Shown: positions 5,344-7,005 of the stretch, one piece after another
Layout of the letters: each line of letters starts with the position of its first letter
Numbering within the stretch: the stretch's first letter is position 1
NCBI GenBank assembly: GCA_031276585.1
Contig: JAISMT010000114.1
Coordinates: forward strand, 1 to 7,005
DNA from: Bifidobacteriaceae bacterium
GTDB taxonomy: Bacteria; Actinomycetota; Actinomycetes; Actinomycetales; WQXJ01
DNA: 7,005 bases
Reading direction: 5' to 3'
Notes under the pieces: generated by a model
The model's input: only the letters and a program-made list of their open reading frames with translations
Told to the model about the DNA's origin: nothing
Database searches by the model: none
Program-made: the position numbers and the translations under genes

Positions 5344-5745
5344 ATGGTTCCCTTTGGTTGGCAGGTTGTAGTCAATGCGGTTGGCTTGTGGATAGTGGAT
5401 GGTTTATGGAGTTCCATGTGGGTGGAACCAGCTGGCCAGTCCGTGTTGACATTAGTGGTGGTTTACCTGGTTTTAGGTTTTCTGTTGGCTGTAGTGAACT
5501 CAGTGGTGAAACCTTTACTGAAAGCTATCTCTTTCCCCCTATACATCCTCACATTAGGTTTGTTTGCTTTGGTAGTGAACGCTGCTGTGCTGGAACTGGT
5601 TTCTTGGGTTACCTCCTTCGCTAGTTTTGGTCTGCGCATCGGTAGTTTTTGGACCGCAGTGTGGGCCGGTTTGGTGCTGGCCATAACTACCGCGTTGTTG
5701 TCGATACCGCTTAAACGCCGTTCGGATGATGATGGGTCACGTTGA
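5344..5745 (+). CDS. Phage_holin_4_2-type membrane protein
   Basis: Predicted 133-residue membrane protein with four hydrophobic segments near 4-24, 33-53, 64-88 and 102-122, and a charged tail KRRSDDDGSR. The motif VVNSVVKPLLKAISFPLYI (50-68) followed by LTLGLFALVVNAAVLELVS (69-87) is the hallmark of the Phage_holin_4_2 family (mycobacterial four-helix 'holin'). Despite the name, these are ordinary chromosomal genes in most bacteria, and no lysis role is shown; the function is unknown. ATG 5344 is chosen because MVPFGWQVVVNAVGLW fits the usual family start; an in-frame GTG at 5317 would add nine atypical residues. No strong ribosome binding site precedes either. It is divergent from the aminotransferase (91 bases) and convergent with the hydrolase (12 bases). 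Confidence 0.8.
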   Translation: MVPFGWQVVVNAVGLWIVDGLWSSMWVEPAGQSVLTLVVVYLVLGFLLAVVNSVVKPLLKAISFPLYILTLGLFALVVNAAVLELVSWVTSFASFGLRIGSFWTAVWAGLVLAITTALLSIPLKRRSDDDGSR

Positions 5746-5757
5746 TACCAACTGGTT

Positions 5758-6992
5758 CTATTGCCGAATGATGGTGTAATCCGTGGTGGTGGCGGTAGAA
5801 CGAGGATTCATGATGGGTGCTACGGCCTGCTTCCAGGCAGTAGTGGATTGATGTTGGTTGCGGTCCACCAGCTGGGCAGTGTCGGTATAAGCCGTCAAAC
5901 CATGGGCTCCGTTGAAAGCATCCGCTTTACTACGTATTGCAGCGGTGCTGGCTTGGGTTAAGTCCCGCACTACGGTGGTGTGGTTGCGGCCGTGTTGGTT
6001 GGCTCCTCCGGAGAGCGCTGGAATGACATCTTGGGTGTGTTCCAGAGAAAGCCACTGTGAGTTTCCTCGAGGCGTGAGTTGGCTTACGGGTGAGCCCACA
6101 GTTAGAACCCCTGCAACGGTCACTTTGGAAGTAAATTCGGGGTCTGCTGCCAGTTCGGCGCTCACAATGCCACCTTGGGAATGCCCCGCTAACACTACGG
6201 GTTGTCCCTTTTTAACTCCCGAATCTGCTAGAGCTGCCACTACGGCGAAACCCACTGCGCTAGCGTCACCGGTAATTGCACGAATGTTAGTGTCCATATC
6301 AGCTGGGTTAGTTGATTGGCCCATTTGGGTGGGCTCCATGGTCCCAGGGATGGCAACTAGCCAGCTAATACCGCCGTCCGGTGCGGTTACTTTGGTTACC
6401 GCAATTTTGGAACTGTCTTTTCCTCGGGCTTGTGCCACTCGGTCAATTTTCCCCAATAGGGCGGCTACAGAAGTGGGAGGTTGGTCTGCTTTGGCTTGGC
6501 CGCGTTCAATTTTGATAGCTAAAGTGTCGCCCACCAGTAGGTCCACCCAGCCGGAGACCCCTTTAGCGACCTGATCCGTGCTGGGTGCTTCCAAACGGAA
6601 GCCGGGAGCTAAAGCCCCGCCTAGGACGCTGCGCACATCCTCATGGTGTGTGCGCAGGAACTGAGCCCAGGGGGTCGGTTTGCCTTTGACCGCAGCTTGT
6701 AAACCTTCGAACGCTAAATCGCTTAGTAATGGTTGTACGGCAATCAAAGATCCAAGGGGGCCACCTGAAAACAATCCAGCTATCTTGCCTCGCACCACGT
6801 CCCGAATGCTCAGTTGATCTTGGGCTTGGCTTTCCGCTTCTTCGTATGCCGCATAAGCTTTGCGGATGTTAATTCCTAAATTTTCCAAGTCGGTTTCTAA
6901 GTGGTCTAGGTCTACGCCAGTACGTATCGCAGCAATGGCTTCTTGAACTTCTGCTACCGCCTGGGTGACCGCTGCGGTCGGAATAATGCCTG
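5758..6992 (-). CDS. Alpha/beta hydrolase (lipase-like), 5' end missing
   Basis: Partial gene: the frame stays open through the last genomic base, so the true start lies outside. Numbering from a TTG at 6886-6888, the nucleophile elbow is AGHSQGG (234-240, Ser237), the likely acid is Asp287 in HTQDVIPAL and the likely base His329 in NGAHGLTAY, spacing typical of lipase/esterase triads. VAIPGTMEP (178-186) is probably the oxyanion-hole strand. The TTG is unlikely to be the start, since upstream codons encode a continuing amphipathic helix (VTQAVAEVQEAIAAIRTGVD and LDHLETDLENLGI). That Ala/Glu-rich helical head resembles WXG100-type N-termini found on type VII secretion substrates. No membrane anchor or signal peptide is seen in what remains. 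Substrate unknown; lipid ester or a cell-envelope ester is possible. Confidence 0.75.
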
Positions 6993-7005
6993 AGATCGGA
7001 AGAGC
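6993..7005 (+). other. Illumina adapter remnant
   Basis: The final 13 bases, AGATCGGAAGAGC, are identical to the common Illumina TruSeq adapter stem. They sit exactly at the window end and interrupt the hydrolase reading frame's natural continuation. This is almost certainly read-through left in the assembly, not genomic DNA. Confidence 0.93.

Noticed and set aside
5912..6574. Long plus-strand frame opposite the hydrolase
   Set aside because: The minus strand carries the GHSQGG elbow and a plausible triad; the plus-strand translation has no recognisable pattern.
5344..6992. Phage lysis cassette (holin plus hydrolase)
   Set aside because: The genes are convergent, the 'holin' family is chromosomal and widespread, the hydrolase is lipase-like rather than a muramidase or amidase, and no other phage genes are present.

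Overview
The window looks like a short, complete contig from an actinobacterium, probably an Actinomycetales/Actinomycetaceae-like organism. This rests on protein resemblance rather than any marker gene: an aminotransferase of the actinobacterial aromatic (Pat/HisC2) type, a mycobacterial-type PIN toxin, a winged-helix regulator paired with a four-helix membrane protein, a hydrolase with a WXG100-like helical head, moderately G+C-rich coding DNA, frequent GTG/TTG starts and several genes without a clear ribosome binding site. The genus call is inference. The last 13 bases match the common Illumina adapter stem exactly, so true genomic sequence probably ends at 6992.

Layout. Positions 1-240 hold no gene: a C-rich tract, a GC hairpin and a short CTCGCCCG repeat. 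Positions 241-1136 (minus) are a two-gene operon, a four-helix membrane protein followed by a winged-helix regulator, joined by an ATGA overlap and preceded by a promoter-like sequence that could give a leaderless mRNA. Positions 1173-1487 are non-coding and carry two near-identical 69-bp direct repeats plus a 10-bp-arm inverted repeat just before the next gene. Positions 1488-4155 (plus) carry a divergent PfkB-family sugar kinase, a VapBC-like toxin-antitoxin pair with its own promoter and palindromic operator candidate, and a ribokinase. Positions 4194-5252 (minus) are an aromatic amino acid aminotransferase convergent with the ribokinase. Positions 5344-5745 (plus) are a four-helix Phage_holin_4_2-type membrane protein divergent from the aminotransferase. 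Positions 5758-6992 (minus) are the 5'-truncated hydrolase gene, convergent with the membrane protein.

How the genes may work together. Two members of one kinase superfamily flank a self-contained toxin-antitoxin module. The ribokinase would feed ribose into the pentose phosphate pool; the substrate of the other kinase is open, and it has lost two usual active-site motifs. The toxin lacks a normally conserved metal-binding aspartate (Gly108), so the module may be attenuated. The regulator/membrane-protein pair probably forms a self-regulated unit. The aminotransferase acts in phenylalanine/tyrosine (possibly histidine) synthesis and has no visible functional link to its neighbours. I see no CRISPR array, tRNA, rRNA, insertion sequence or convincing Rho-independent terminator. 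I do not see a clearly new multi-gene system; the best leads are the altered toxin, the 69-bp repeats, the two inverted-repeat operator candidates and the WXG-like head on the truncated hydrolase.
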